This document shows positions 1 through 6,769 of a stretch of DNA of 9,423 bases, piece after piece. How positions within the stretch are numbered: the stretch's first letter is position 1; every line of letters starts with the position of its first letter. Both the position numbers and the translations under genes were made by a program. The notes beneath the pieces are model-generated. The model was given only the letters and a program-made list of their open reading frames with translations. It was not told the DNA's origin and made no database searches. Origin of the DNA: an uncultured beta proteobacterium (GTDB taxonomy: Bacteria > Pseudomonadota > Gammaproteobacteria > Burkholderiales > Burkholderiaceae); NCBI GenBank assembly GCA_903938955.1, contig CAJAFJ010000729.1:1-9423 (forward strand). Direction: 5' to 3'.

Positions 1-529
<529 letters not shown>

Positions 530-970
530 TTAAGGTTTGGCAACAGGGCGTGCGCCGGGCATGGCATCGGCGACAAAACCGATGCGGTTCAAGCCGGCTT
601 TTTGTGCGGTGCCCATGACTTCGACAATGCGGCCATAGGGCACAGCCGCATCGGCGCGCAACTGCACTTCGGTTTCGGGGTTCACACGGGCGGTTTGCGC
701 CAACCGGGTGGCCAGTTCGGGCAGGCCCAGCGGCTGGTCGCCCAGAAAGGTTTGACCGGTTTTATCCACCACCACGGTGACAGAGTGGGCCGCCGCGCCG
801 GGTTTGGCGGCGTCAGTGCCGGGCAGGTCCAGCTTGATGGAGGTCGCCAACAGCGGGGCGGTGAGGATAAAAATAACTACCAGTACCAGCATCACGTCGA
901 CCAGCGGCGTCATGTTGATGTCGCTCATCGGCTGGGGGCCGGGGGTGCGTTCTACACGGCCAAAAGACAT
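530..970 (-). CDS. exbD: ExbD/TolR-family proton-channel subunit
   Basis: Single-pass inner-membrane protein that, with ExbB, forms a proton-driven motor energising outer-membrane processes. From the ATG at 968-970 it has 146 residues, normal for the family. A short cytoplasmic N-terminus (SFGRVERT) leads to the signature MSDINMTPLVDVMLVLVVIF; D25 in the predicted membrane helix (about 24-44) corresponds to the essential proton-carrying aspartate of ExbD/TolR. The rest (about 65-135) is the small periplasmic domain. I chose the ATG because GAGG lies 5 nt upstream of it. A TTG at 989-991, overlapping the exbB stop, would add 7 residues but has no ribosome-binding site. It follows exbB by 17 nt. 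ExbD and TolR are hard to tell apart by sequence; no tolA, tolB, pal or tonB is nearby, so the ExbD name is family-level. Confidence 0.93.
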   Translation of the reverse strand: MSFGRVERTPGPQPMSDINMTPLVDVMLVLVVIFILTAPLLATSIKLDLPGTDAAKPGAAAHSVTVVVDKTGQTFLGDQPLGLPELATRLAQTARVNPETEVQLRADAAVPYGRIVEVMGTAQKAGLNRIGFVADAMPGARPVAKP

Positions 971-987
971 ATCTGCCTCGGGTCGCT

Positions 988-1641
988 TCAAACTTGCCAG
1001 ACGGACTGGCTGGCAAACAGCTCCCGCAGGTCACGGGCAAACCCTTCCAGCTCGGCCTCAATACAACCAATGGAACGGCCCAGCACGTTGTAGGCCAGCA
1101 CCGCCGGAATGGCCACAGCCAAACCGGCCGCCGTCATGATCAGCGCCTCGCCCACCGGGCCGGAAATTTTGTCGATGGTGACCTGGCCGGCGCTGGAGAT
1201 GCCGATCAGGGCGTGATAAATGCCCCACACCGTGCCCAGCAAGCCGACAAACGGCGCGGTAGAACCGACCGTGGCGAGCAGCACCTGGCCATACTGAAGT
1301 TGGGCCAGCGCGGTGTGCAAGGCATCGCGCAGCACGCGCGTCAGTTGGTGCGACTTGTCACCGACGGCAGCGAGTGTGCCTGTCGCTTGCGTTTTGGTCG
1401 CCAGCACCATCGGCATGACAAGGACTTCACGGTCAAACGCCTGAAGTTGATGCAGCGAGGCTTCAACCGAGGCGGCGCCCCAAAAGGCCGCCACGCAGCG
1501 CGTGACATCGGCGCTGGCTCGGCGCAACAACCACGACTTCCAGAGAATCACCACCCAGCTGCCGACCGACATCACCAAAAGTAACAAGGCGACCCCTTGG
1601 GTCACCGCATCGCCCTGTGAAAACAGCTGAACCGCGTTCAT
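988..1641 (-). CDS. exbB: ExbB/TolQ/MotA-family proton-channel subunit
   Basis: Inner-membrane subunit (217 aa) that surrounds the ExbD helix in the proton-driven motor. Three membrane segments can be seen: about 14-37, 120-146 ([20 protein letters not shown]) and 163-187 ([20 protein letters not shown]). The last two are the diagnostic ExbB/TolQ helices, with the polar residues expected in the proton path (E165 and T170 in EALIMTAAG). The loop between helices 1 and 2 is cytoplasmic by family topology. The ATG (1639-1641) overlaps the dapB stop as ATGA, with no good Shine-Dalgarno sequence, so translation is probably coupled to dapB. Its partner exbD lies 17 nt downstream. The pair could serve TonB, Tol or another partner encoded elsewhere; the window does not decide this. 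Confidence 0.93.
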   Translation of the reverse strand: MNAVQLFSQGDAVTQGVALLLLVMSVGSWVVILWKSWLLRRASADVTRCVAAFWGAASVEASLHQLQAFDREVLVMPMVLATKTQATGTLAAVGDKSHQLTRVLRDALHTALAQLQYGQVLLATVGSTAPFVGLLGTVWGIYHALIGISSAGQVTIDKISGPVGEALIMTAAGLAVAIPAVLAYNVLGRSIGCIEAELEGFARDLRELFASQSVWQV

Positions 1642-2441
1642 TTCAGGTTGAGCACGTCGAACATGTCAAACAAACCGGTTTTTTGCTGGCCTAGAAAACG
1701 CACGGCGCGCAAACTGCCCTGCGCGTAGGTGGTTCGGCTGGAGGATTTGTGTGAGATCTCGATGCGTTCACCAATGCCGGCAAACAGCACGGTATGGTCG
1801 CCCACAACGTCGCCGCCGCGAATGGTGGCGAAGCCGATGCTGGACGGATCGCGCTCGCCAGTCACGCCTTCACGGGCGTAGACCGCGCACTCGTTCAGAT
1901 CGCGCCCCAGGGCGTCGGCAATCACCTCGCCCATTTTCAGAGCCGTACCCGACGGGGCATCGACCTTGTGGCGGTGATGGGCTTCGATGATTTCAATGTC
2001 ATAGCCGGTGGACAGCGCCTTGGCGGCCATCTCCAGCAACTTCAGCGTGACGTTGACACCGACGCTCATATTGGGGGCCATCACGATGGCGATGTCTTGC
2101 GCGGCGGCGGCGATTTCCAGTTTTTGCGCCTCGCTGAAACCGGTGGTGCCAATGACCACATTAACACCCAGTTCGCGGCACACGCGCAAATGGGCCAGCG
2201 TGCCTTCTGGCCGGGTGAAATCAATCAGCGTGTGGGCATTTTTCAGGCCCAAAGCCAGATCGGACGTAATCTGAACCCCACTGGTCTGGCCAAGAAACGC
2301 CATAGCATCTGTGCCAACGGCAGGGCTGGCGGCAACGTCAAGCGCACCCGCCAGAACACAATCATCGGCCGCCTTGATCGCCTCGATCAGCATCTGTCCC
2401 ATGCGCCCGGACGCGCCCGCAACGGTAATCTGATGTGACAT
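1638..2441 (-). CDS. dapB: 4-hydroxy-tetrahydrodipicolinate reductase
   Basis: Cytoplasmic NAD(P)H-dependent reductase of the diaminopimelate/lysine pathway, converting 4-hydroxy-tetrahydrodipicolinate to tetrahydrodipicolinate. At 267 aa it is normal length. The N-terminal Rossmann loop is [12 protein letters not shown] (7-18). A GTTGF motif lies at 98-102 and [10 protein letters not shown] at 122-131. The family signature [15 protein letters not shown] (153-167) holds the catalytic residues, H155 and K159 by comparison with E. coli H159/K163. The C-terminal [12 protein letters not shown] (207-218) is also typical. The start ATG has an AGGG 8 nt upstream, inside the end of bamE. It begins 2 nt after bamE and overlaps exbB by 4 nt, so the three genes are almost certainly co-transcribed. 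Confidence 0.97.
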   Translation of the reverse strand: MSHQITVAGASGRMGQMLIEAIKAADDCVLAGALDVAASPAVGTDAMAFLGQTSGVQITSDLALGLKNAHTLIDFTRPEGTLAHLRVCRELGVNVVIGTTGFSEAQKLEIAAAAQDIAIVMAPNMSVGVNVTLKLLEMAAKALSTGYDIEIIEAHHRHKVDAPSGTALKMGEVIADALGRDLNECAVYAREGVTGERDPSSIGFATIRGGDVVGDHTVLFAGIGERIEISHKSSSRTTYAQGSLRAVRFLGQQKTGLFDMFDVLNLK

Positions 2442-2443
2442 GG

Positions 2444-2986
2444 TTAGCGCCCTGCCGACTCAAGGGGGGGGTAGCTGGCGGGCAGCGGTGGGAGCGGCGT
2501 GGGCTCGGTCGCTTTGACGGGCGCGGGCAACTGCTTCAAGCTCTCTTCGCTCATTTCCAGCACCGGCACCTTCGCAGTGTTGCGACCCGAATCGAGCGAC
2601 GCGACGAACTCAGCTTCGGTGGGCAGGGTGTCCGCCTCAAGGCGCTCCAGCGCGTCGCCTTTGAAGAAGACGGTGACTTTGCGTGCCTGCGGCTCCAGTC
2701 CCTGGCGCTTGAACGTAAACACATAGTCCCAGCGGTCCGCGTGGAACACGCTGGTCAACAGGGGCGTCCCCAGGATATTACGCACCTGGTCCCGGCTCAT
2801 GCCCGGCTTGACGGCCTCGGCCTGCTCTTTGGAGACAAAGTTGCCTTGCACAATGTCCATTTTGTAGGGTGTTACCACGCTAGCAAGACGGGTGCTGGTC
2901 CCATTCAGGCTGCCACAGGCTACCAAGCTAGCGCTGGCGGCAATCAGCAGGATCAGATGGGCACTACGACTTTGAAGATCAGACAT
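2444..2986 (-). CDS. bamE: Outer-membrane assembly lipoprotein BamE (SmpA/OmlA family)
   Basis: Lipoprotein of the BAM complex that inserts beta-barrel proteins into the outer membrane. Of 180 residues, the first 24 form a lipoprotein signal with lipobox LVAC; the acylated cysteine is C24. The SmpA/OmlA domain follows: [15 protein letters not shown] at 41-55, [17 protein letters not shown] at 61-77, then WDYVF (86-90) and the strand RKVTVFF. It is longer than enteric BamE (113 aa) because of a low-complexity, proline-rich C-terminal tail (about 140-180), common in betaproteobacterial homologues. Codons for Y172-P173-P174-L175 contain a run of eight C (plus strand G, 2464-2471). It is first in the dapB-exbBD-leuS run and divergent from fur. 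No clear Shine-Dalgarno precedes the ATG, but no other start preserves the signal peptide better. Confidence 0.93.
   Translation of the reverse strand: MSDLQSRSAHLILLIAASASLVACGSLNGTSTRLASVVTPYKMDIVQGNFVSKEQAEAVKPGMSRDQVRNILGTPLLTSVFHADRWDYVFTFKRQGLEPQARKVTVFFKGDALERLEADTLPTEAEFVASLDSGRNTAKVPVLEMSEESLKQLPAPVKATEPTPLPPLPASYPPLESAGR
2464..2471 (-). repeat. Homopolymer of eight C in the bamE tail
   Basis: Eight consecutive G on the plus strand read as C8 in the bamE coding strand, inside codons for Tyr-Pro-Pro-Leu near the C-terminus. It is the longest G/C homopolymer I noticed in the window. Gaining or losing a base would change only the last few residues of the non-conserved tail. Confidence 0.9.
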
Positions 2987-3071
2987 GGGATGGTGTGTGG
3001 CGATATGATCAGATCATTGTACCGGTACCACCTGCCGGCGCAGCCTGACCACTGGCACGACAGAGACCTCC
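2987..3071. promoter_or_regulatory. Divergent bamE/fur control region with two palindromes
   Basis: This 85-nt gap must hold the promoters of bamE (leftward) and fur (rightward). Two palindromes stand out: ATGATCAGATCAT at 3005-3017 (6-bp arms around one central base) and GTACCGGTAC at 3019-3028 (perfect). A minus-strand -10-like TACAAT (3016-3021) could serve bamE and would give a leader of about 20 nt. A plus-strand -10-like TATGAT (3004-3009) could serve fur. The first palindrome overlaps or touches both -10 boxes, the usual place for an operator. Neither -10 has a convincing -35. The palindrome resembles a Fur box only in part (ATCATT is shared), so Fur autoregulation is a guess. Confidence 0.45.
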
Positions 3072-3518
3072 ATGACCAATATTGACGAACTGAAAAGCAC
3101 CGGGCTCAAGGCCACGTTGCCCCGGCTGAAAATACTGGAAATCTTCCAGAAGGGAACACAGCGCCACATGACGGCGGAAGATGTGTTCCGGGTTTTATTG
3201 CTCGACCGCTCGGATGTGGGCTTGGCCACCGTGTACCGGGTGCTGGCGCAATTCGAGCAGGCGGATATTCTGACCCGCAGCCATTTTGAGAGCGGCAAGG
3301 CGGTCTATGAACTCAATGAGGGACAGCACCACGACCATCTGGTGTGCCTGGATTGCGGCAAAGTCGAAGAGTTTTATGACGCCGAGATTGAGAAGCGCCA
3401 GCACGCGGTGGCCAAAACCAAGGGTTTTGCCATTGCCGACCACGCCTTGAGTTTGTATGCCCACTGCACCACCGAGAACTGCCCGCACCGACACGCCAAC
3501 CAAAGCAGCCCGGTGTAA
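3072..3518 (+). CDS. fur: Ferric uptake regulator Fur
   Basis: Metal-dependent dimeric DNA-binding repressor that controls iron uptake and storage genes. It has 148 aa, typical length. The N-terminal winged helix covers about 1-82, with the recognition region [16 protein letters not shown] (51-66). Candidate metal ligands match E. coli Fur: H32, E80, H87 and H89 in the motif [18 protein letters not shown] (84-101), and H124. Structural zinc cysteines are C92/C95, with C132 and C137 near the C-terminus. These features point to Fur rather than Zur or PerR, though PerR-type members share much of this pattern. The ATG is preceded by a modest GAG 6 nt upstream. Fur is divergent from bamE and convergent with hprK (16-nt gap, no clear terminator). 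Confidence 0.95.
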   Translation: MTNIDELKSTGLKATLPRLKILEIFQKGTQRHMTAEDVFRVLLLDRSDVGLATVYRVLAQFEQADILTRSHFESGKAVYELNEGQHHDHLVCLDCGKVEEFYDAEIEKRQHAVAKTKGFAIADHALSLYAHCTTENCPHRHANQSSPV

Positions 3519-3534
3519 CGCTCAGCCCGCTGAC

Positions 3535-4482
3535 CTACGCGGAGTCCATCGCTTTGCGATGGCGCTCGACAAACTCCTGGTAGGTGTCGATGCCGCGTAA
3601 TTGCAGAATGGTGTTGCGCACAGCGGCCTCCACCAGCACGGCGATGTTGCGCCCGGCCACCACCTGAATCACGACTTTACGCACCGGCACGCCCAGCACA
3701 TCCTGGGTCAGGGGCTCATAGGGAATACGCTCGTAATCACGCTCCATCGTCTCGCGGCGCACCAGATGAACGATGAGCTTGAGCCGCATCCTGCGTCGCA
3801 CAGCGGTTTCGCCAAAAATGCAGCGGATATCGAGCAGACCTATACCGCGCACTTCCAGCAGGTTCATCAAGAGCTCAGGGCAGCGGCCCTCGACCGTGTC
3901 CTGGTTGATGCGGAACAGGTCCACCGCATCGTCGGCAACCAAACCGTTGCCGCGCGAGATCAACTCCAGGCCCAACTCGCTTTTACCCAGGCCCGACTCG
4001 CCCGTGATCATCACACCGAGGCCCAAAATGTCCATGAACACGCCATGCATCGTGCTGCGGTCGGCGAAATGTTTGGACAGATAGGCGCGCAGCACGTCAA
4101 TCACAAAAGCCGATGACGACAGCGTGGAGAACATCGGAATCTGCGCCCGCTCGCACATCGACAACAGGGCCGCTGGCGCGGACTGCCCATCGGCCAGCAC
4201 CAGTACTGGCGGCTCCAGCGTGACAATGCGGGAAATTCGGCGGGCACAGTCTTCAGGTGTGGCGTTGGTCAGGTAAGCGACTTCACGCTGGCCCAAAATC
4301 TGGATGCGGTAGGGGTGGATGTAATTGAGGTGGCCGACCAAATCGGCGCCTGAGCGAGCGACACGAACGGCGCCTTCATCAAAGCGGCGCTCCGAGGCGC
4401 CCAAGCCGGCCAGCCACTCCCACTTCAGGATATGACGAAATTCTTCAAACAGCACATCGGCGCTGACAACGTTAGGCTTCAT
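3535..4482 (-). CDS. hprK: HPr kinase/phosphorylase
   Basis: Bifunctional enzyme that phosphorylates a serine of HPr-family phosphocarriers with ATP and reverses the reaction by phosphorolysis. It has 315 aa, normal size. The N-terminal regulatory domain covers about 1-130. The catalytic domain has the Walker A loop GESGLGKS (161-168), the conserved H146 just before it ([10 protein letters not shown]), acidic ADDAVDLF (183-190), and the family signature [13 protein letters not shown] (208-220). A C-terminal [17 protein letters not shown] (263-279) matches the family. In betaproteobacteria HprK usually works with an incomplete, regulatory PTS, which fits the neighbouring ptsN. It starts 39 nt after ptsN, with a weak GGA as ribosome-binding site and a hairpin in the gap. 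Confidence 0.96.
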   Translation of the reverse strand: MKPNVVSADVLFEEFRHILKWEWLAGLGASERRFDEGAVRVARSGADLVGHLNYIHPYRIQILGQREVAYLTNATPEDCARRISRIVTLEPPVLVLADGQSAPAALLSMCERAQIPMFSTLSSSAFVIDVLRAYLSKHFADRSTMHGVFMDILGLGVMITGESGLGKSELGLELISRGNGLVADDAVDLFRINQDTVEGRCPELLMNLLEVRGIGLLDIRCIFGETAVRRRMRLKLIVHLVRRETMERDYERIPYEPLTQDVLGVPVRKVVIQVVAGRNIAVLVEAAVRNTILQLRGIDTYQEFVERHRKAMDSA

Positions 4483-4505
4483 AGTGAATCCAGTGGGGTC
4501 AGACC

Positions 4506-4531
4506 GTTGGCTTGACGGTGATCAAGCCAAC
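4506..4531 (-). other. Hairpin at the ptsN/hprK junction
   Basis: A perfect 10-bp inverted repeat (arms 4506-4515 and 4522-4531, GTTGGCTTGA / TCAAGCCAAC) with a 6-nt loop. One arm encodes the last residues and TGA stop of ptsN. No T-run follows on the minus strand, so a classic intrinsic terminator is unlikely. It may stabilise or process the ptsN message or tune the amount of hprK. Confidence 0.6.
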
Positions 4532-4989
4532 TGAGAGGACTGCCAGTTATTAATCAATCCGTACAGATCGGCCGCATCGGTGCTGGTGGCCATTTTTTCG
4601 CGCAGCGGGGCATCGCTGAGCATCTCGGCAATTTCGGACAGGATTTCAAGGTGCTTTTGCGTCGCCGCTTCCGGCACCAGCAGAAAGATCAGCAAACTCA
4701 CGGCCTGCTCGTCCGGCGCATCAAAACCAATCGGTTGCGCCAGCTGAATCACCGCCGCCATGGGCGACTTGAGGCCTTTGATCCGACCATGGGGAATCGC
4801 CACACCATGACCCAGTCCGGTGGAGCCCAGACGCTCTCTGGAAAAGAGACTGTCGGTGACGAGTGAGCGACTCAGTCCATGCAGGTTTTCAAACAACAAG
4901 CCAGCCTCTTCAAAAGCTCTTTTTTTGCTTGTGGCATCAACGTGAACAAGCACTTGTGCGACGGATAGGAGGGCGGCGAGTCGATTCAT
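4522..4989 (-). CDS. ptsN: Nitrogen-PTS phosphoryl carrier EIIA-Ntr (PtsN)
   Basis: Cytoplasmic PTS EIIA domain of the nitrogen branch (PtsP-NPr-PtsN). It receives phosphate from NPr and regulates targets such as potassium transport and metabolism rather than carrying sugar. The 155-residue protein is a single EIIA type-2 domain. The phosphorylated histidine is H67 in GLGHGVAIPHGRIKG (58-72), corresponding to E. coli H73. Other family stretches are SLFSRERLGSTG (47-58) and LIFLLVPEAATQKHLEIL (100-117). No Shine-Dalgarno is visible upstream of the ATG, yet the start matches homologues and no better one exists. It lies between hpf (upstream, with an intervening terminator) and hprK (downstream). 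Confidence 0.95.
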   Translation of the reverse strand: MNRLAALLSVAQVLVHVDATSKKRAFEEAGLLFENLHGLSRSLVTDSLFSRERLGSTGLGHGVAIPHGRIKGLKSPMAAVIQLAQPIGFDAPDEQAVSLLIFLLVPEAATQKHLEILSEIAEMLSDAPLREKMATSTDAADLYGLINNWQSSQLA

Positions 4990-5002
4990 AATTTGGTGTG
5001 AG

Positions 5003-5008
5003 ATTATG
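5003..5008 (-). promoter_or_regulatory. Possible -10 box for ptsN
   Basis: Minus-strand CATAAT (5 of 6 to TATAAT) lies 13 nt upstream of the ptsN ATG, after the hpf terminator. No good -35 is found at 16-18 nt. If used, transcription would begin only about 6 nt before the ATG. Confidence 0.25.
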
Positions 5009-5027
5009 CACCCAAGCCATCGGGTCG

Positions 5028-5058
5028 AAAAAAAGCCGCACGGTTAACCGGGCGGCTT
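5028..5058 (-). terminator. Intrinsic terminator after hpf
   Basis: Read on the minus strand, arms AAGCCGC and GCGGCTT (plus coordinates 5052-5058 and 5033-5039) pair perfectly. An inner CGG/CCG stem around TTAA extends them, with a single mismatch between. Seven T follow (plus A-run 5028-5034). It lies 23 nt after the hpf stop and about 40 nt before ptsN, so it should end or attenuate hpf transcription before ptsN. Confidence 0.85.
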
Positions 5059-5081
5059 GGATGGAACTTAAATGCAGGTGA

Positions 5082-5411
5082 TTACATCAGTCGCTTCGGG
5101 GCTTGGTGGTGATGGTCTTGCAATCGGTCTTTGTGACGCACCACCTGGCGGTCCAGCTTGTCAACCAACTCATCCACCGCAGCGTACAAATCAGCGTGGG
5201 CACACTCAACAAAGATATCCGAGCCTTTGACATGAAGGTTGCACTCGGCTCGTTGCCGACCTTCTTTTTCTTTTTGCTTTTCCACCGAGAGCAGCACCTT
5301 GACATCAACGACCTGATCGAAATGGCGCACGATTCGGTCAAACTTGCTGGTGACGTAAGTGCGCAGGGCTGGAGTGATCTCAAGGTGATGGCCGCTGATC
5401 GTCAAATTCAT
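5082..5411 (-). CDS. hpf: Ribosome hibernation promoting factor, short form
   Basis: Small protein (109 aa) that binds the 30S subunit between head and body in stationary phase and helps form inactive 100S ribosomes. The sequence [20 protein letters not shown] opens the beta-alpha-beta-beta-beta-alpha fold of the HPF/YfiA family. [20 protein letters not shown] (about 50-69) and [21 protein letters not shown] (about 74-94) complete it. There is no long C-terminal dimerisation domain, so this is the short type. The open frame continues upstream to 5699, but the ATG at 5409-5411 has a perfect AGGAGG 6 nt upstream and matches family starts. In many proteobacteria hpf follows rpoN; here the upstream side is a control region shared with corA. 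Confidence 0.95.
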   Translation of the reverse strand: MNLTISGHHLEITPALRTYVTSKFDRIVRHFDQVVDVKVLLSVEKQKEKEGRQRAECNLHVKGSDIFVECAHADLYAAVDELVDKLDRQVVRHKDRLQDHHHQAPKRLM

Positions 5412-5417
5412 AAAAAG

Positions 5418-5423
5418 CCTCCT
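5418..5423 (-). promoter_or_regulatory. Strong ribosome-binding site of hpf
   Basis: Minus-strand AGGAGG with a 6-nt spacer before the ATG at 5409-5411. It fixes the hpf start and argues against the longer in-frame extension upstream. Confidence 0.9.
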
Positions 5424-5459
5424 GTCTATACCGGGGTTGAAAAACCTGTCATTGATTTC

Positions 5460-5488
5460 ACTATGCCCGCGATACTTTGAAAGTGCAA
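5460..5488 (-). promoter_or_regulatory. Possible sigma-70 promoter of hpf
   Basis: Minus-strand TTGCAC (5483-5488) and CATAGT (5460-5465) are separated by 17 nt. Both boxes are only partial matches, but spacing and position (about 50 nt upstream of the hpf ATG) are suitable. The region also carries the imperfect direct repeat GCANNACTTTTC at 5485-5496 and 5526-5537, of unknown meaning. Confidence 0.35.
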
Positions 5489-5614
5489 TACTTTTCATTG
5501 ATGCACTGCAACAAATTAAGGATTTGCAGCACTTTTCGGTGCCAAAAATAGGGCTTAAAACGACCGAAATAGTGAACTTCTGACAGCGATTGGAGCCACT
5601 TGTCGACACGGCAA

Positions 5615-5623
5615 TGCGATAAT
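5615..5623 (+). promoter_or_regulatory. Possible extended -10 promoter of corA
   Basis: TGCGATAAT fits an extended -10 (TGN followed by a 5-of-6 match to TATAAT). No good -35 lies at the right distance, which an extended -10 can tolerate. Transcription would begin near 5630, just before the structured leader. Confidence 0.4.
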
Positions 5624-5629
5624 TTCGCC

Positions 5630-5763
5630 ATCTTGACTCTCGGAGAAATCTCCTTGGAAACCTACCCCAGTTGGTAGCTTTCAACGCCCATGACTGCATC
5701 GGGGGTTGGAAGCAATACCTCGCACCCCCACGCCAGATGCAAACCTATTCAAGGGAGTGAGCC
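5630..5763 (+). promoter_or_regulatory. Structured 5' leader of corA, candidate cis-regulatory RNA
   Basis: Three successive hairpins can be drawn. P1 pairs GGAGA (5642-5646) with TCTCC (5649-5653), a very tight loop. P2 pairs GAAA-C-CTACC (5657-5666) with GGTAG-C-TTTC (5673-5682), one C-C mismatch and a 6-nt loop. P3 pairs GCATC-GGGGGT (5696-5706) with ACCCCC (5724-5729) and GATGC (5736-5740), with a 6-nt bulge between the two right arms. The ribosome-binding site GGGAG (5753-5757) follows, 6 nt before the corA ATG. I do not recognise a known riboswitch class here. It may sense magnesium or another metal, or be simple mRNA structure; the pairing is by eye only. Confidence 0.45.
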
Positions 5764-6753
5764 ATGCTCAATATTTTTTCGCTCGCCAATGGCCGGCTGT
5801 TTCAGGAAGAGATCGAGTCACTGGAAGAGCTGTCGCGATTCCAGCCCATCTGGGTTGACCTGGAGTCGCCCACACCGGAAGAAAAGCGCTGGGTCAAGCA
5901 GTATTACGGCCTGTCCATTCCAGAAGATGCGATGGACGAGGACATTGAGGAGTCCGCCCGTTTTTACAAGGAAGACAACGGCGAACTGCACATCCGCAGT
6001 GACTTTTTGGTCGCGGACGATGACGAGCCCCACACCGTGCGGGTGGCCTTCATTTTGAACCTGGAAAATAACGAACTCAGAAGCAAGGGTGTGCTGTTTT
6101 CCATTCACGATGAAGACGTGCCGGTGTTCCGCCTGCTGCGCATGCGGGCGCGCCGGGCACCGGGGCTGATTGAAGACGCCAAAGAAGTGTTACTCAAGCT
6201 GTTTGATGCCGATGCAGAGTACTCTGCCGACACGCTGGAAGGTATTTACGACGAGTTGGAAAAAGTCAGCACCAAAGTTTTATCCGGAAACATGACCGAT
6301 GCCCTGGCCGGCGAGGTGCTGGGCGCCATTGCGCGCCACGAAGACATGAGCGGGCGCATTCGCCGCAATGTGATGGACACCCGGCGCGCCGTGAGTTTCA
6401 TGATGCGCAGCAAAATGCTCAATGGCGAGCAGTTTGAAGAGGCGCGGCAGATTTTGCGTGACATGGACTCACTCGATTCGCACACCGCCTTCCTGTTTGA
6501 CAAGATCAACTTCTTGATGGACGCCACGGTCGGTTTCATCAACATCAACCAGAACAAGATCATCAAGATCTTCTCGGTGGCCAGCGTGGCACTGCTGCCA
6601 CCGACCCTGATTGCGAGTGTCTACGGCATGAACCTGAAGTTCCCGGAACTGGAGTTTCTGGGTGCCTTGGGTTACCCGTACACCGTGTCCATCATGGTGG
6701 CCAGCGCGCTGGTGCCCATGTGGTATTTCAGAAAACGCGGCTGGCTGAAATAA
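5764..6753 (+). CDS. corA: CorA-family magnesium/cobalt transporter
   Basis: Pentameric inner-membrane channel for Mg2+ (also Co2+/Ni2+). Its 329 residues are normal for the family. A large soluble N-terminal domain (about 1-265) includes the acidic stretch PEDAMDEDIEES (53-64) and the long pore-lining helix ahead of the first membrane segment (INQNKIIKIFSVASVALLPP, 261-280). The selectivity motif YGMN lies at 287-290, between TM1 (about 268-287) and TM2 (about 303-322). The short positive tail FRKRGWLK ends the protein, as in other CorA. GGGAG 6 nt upstream supports the start. It is divergent from hpf and convergent with mtnN, so it is probably a single-gene transcript with its own leader and terminator. 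Confidence 0.96.
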   Translation: MLNIFSLANGRLFQEEIESLEELSRFQPIWVDLESPTPEEKRWVKQYYGLSIPEDAMDEDIEESARFYKEDNGELHIRSDFLVADDDEPHTVRVAFILNLENNELRSKGVLFSIHDEDVPVFRLLRMRARRAPGLIEDAKEVLLKLFDADAEYSADTLEGIYDELEKVSTKVLSGNMTDALAGEVLGAIARHEDMSGRIRRNVMDTRRAVSFMMRSKMLNGEQFEEARQILRDMDSLDSHTAFLFDKINFLMDATVGFININQNKIIKIFSVASVALLPPTLIASVYGMNLKFPELEFLGALGYPYTVSIMVASALVPMWYFRKRGWLK

Positions 6754-6769
6754 CGCCGGCGGCGTTTTT
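6752..6769 (+). terminator. Compact intrinsic terminator of corA
   Basis: Arms AACGCC (6752-6757) and GGCGTT (6761-6766) with a 3-nt GGC loop, followed by T to 6769 (T-run 6765-6769). The left arm includes part of the corA TAA, and the T-run overlaps the stop codon of convergent mtnN. It could stop transcription in both directions, but the T-run favours corA. Confidence 0.75.

Noticed and set aside
989..991. TTG as start of exbD, overlapping the exbB stop
   Set aside because: No ribosome-binding site precedes it, while the ATG 21 nt downstream has GAGG at ideal spacing.
3519..3534. Possible terminator between convergent fur and hprK
   Set aside because: Only a 4-bp TCAG/CTGA stem can be drawn and no T-run follows on either strand.
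5528..5544. Sigma-54 promoter for hpf: minus-strand TGGCACC followed by GTGCT
   Set aside because: The -24 half is good, but the -12 half is one base too far away and imperfect; sigma-54 promoters require strict spacing.
5412..5699. In-frame upstream extension of hpf to a 205-aa protein
   Set aside because: The added 96 residues show no RpoN or other recognisable domain, and the internal ATG at 5409-5411 has a perfect AGGAGG and matches family starts.
5690..6058. 122-codon plus-strand reading frame starting in the corA leader, possible leader peptide
   Set aside because: It has no Shine-Dalgarno, overlaps corA out of frame for about 295 nt, and its product is composition-driven. Some corA genes elsewhere do have leader peptides, but nothing here supports one.
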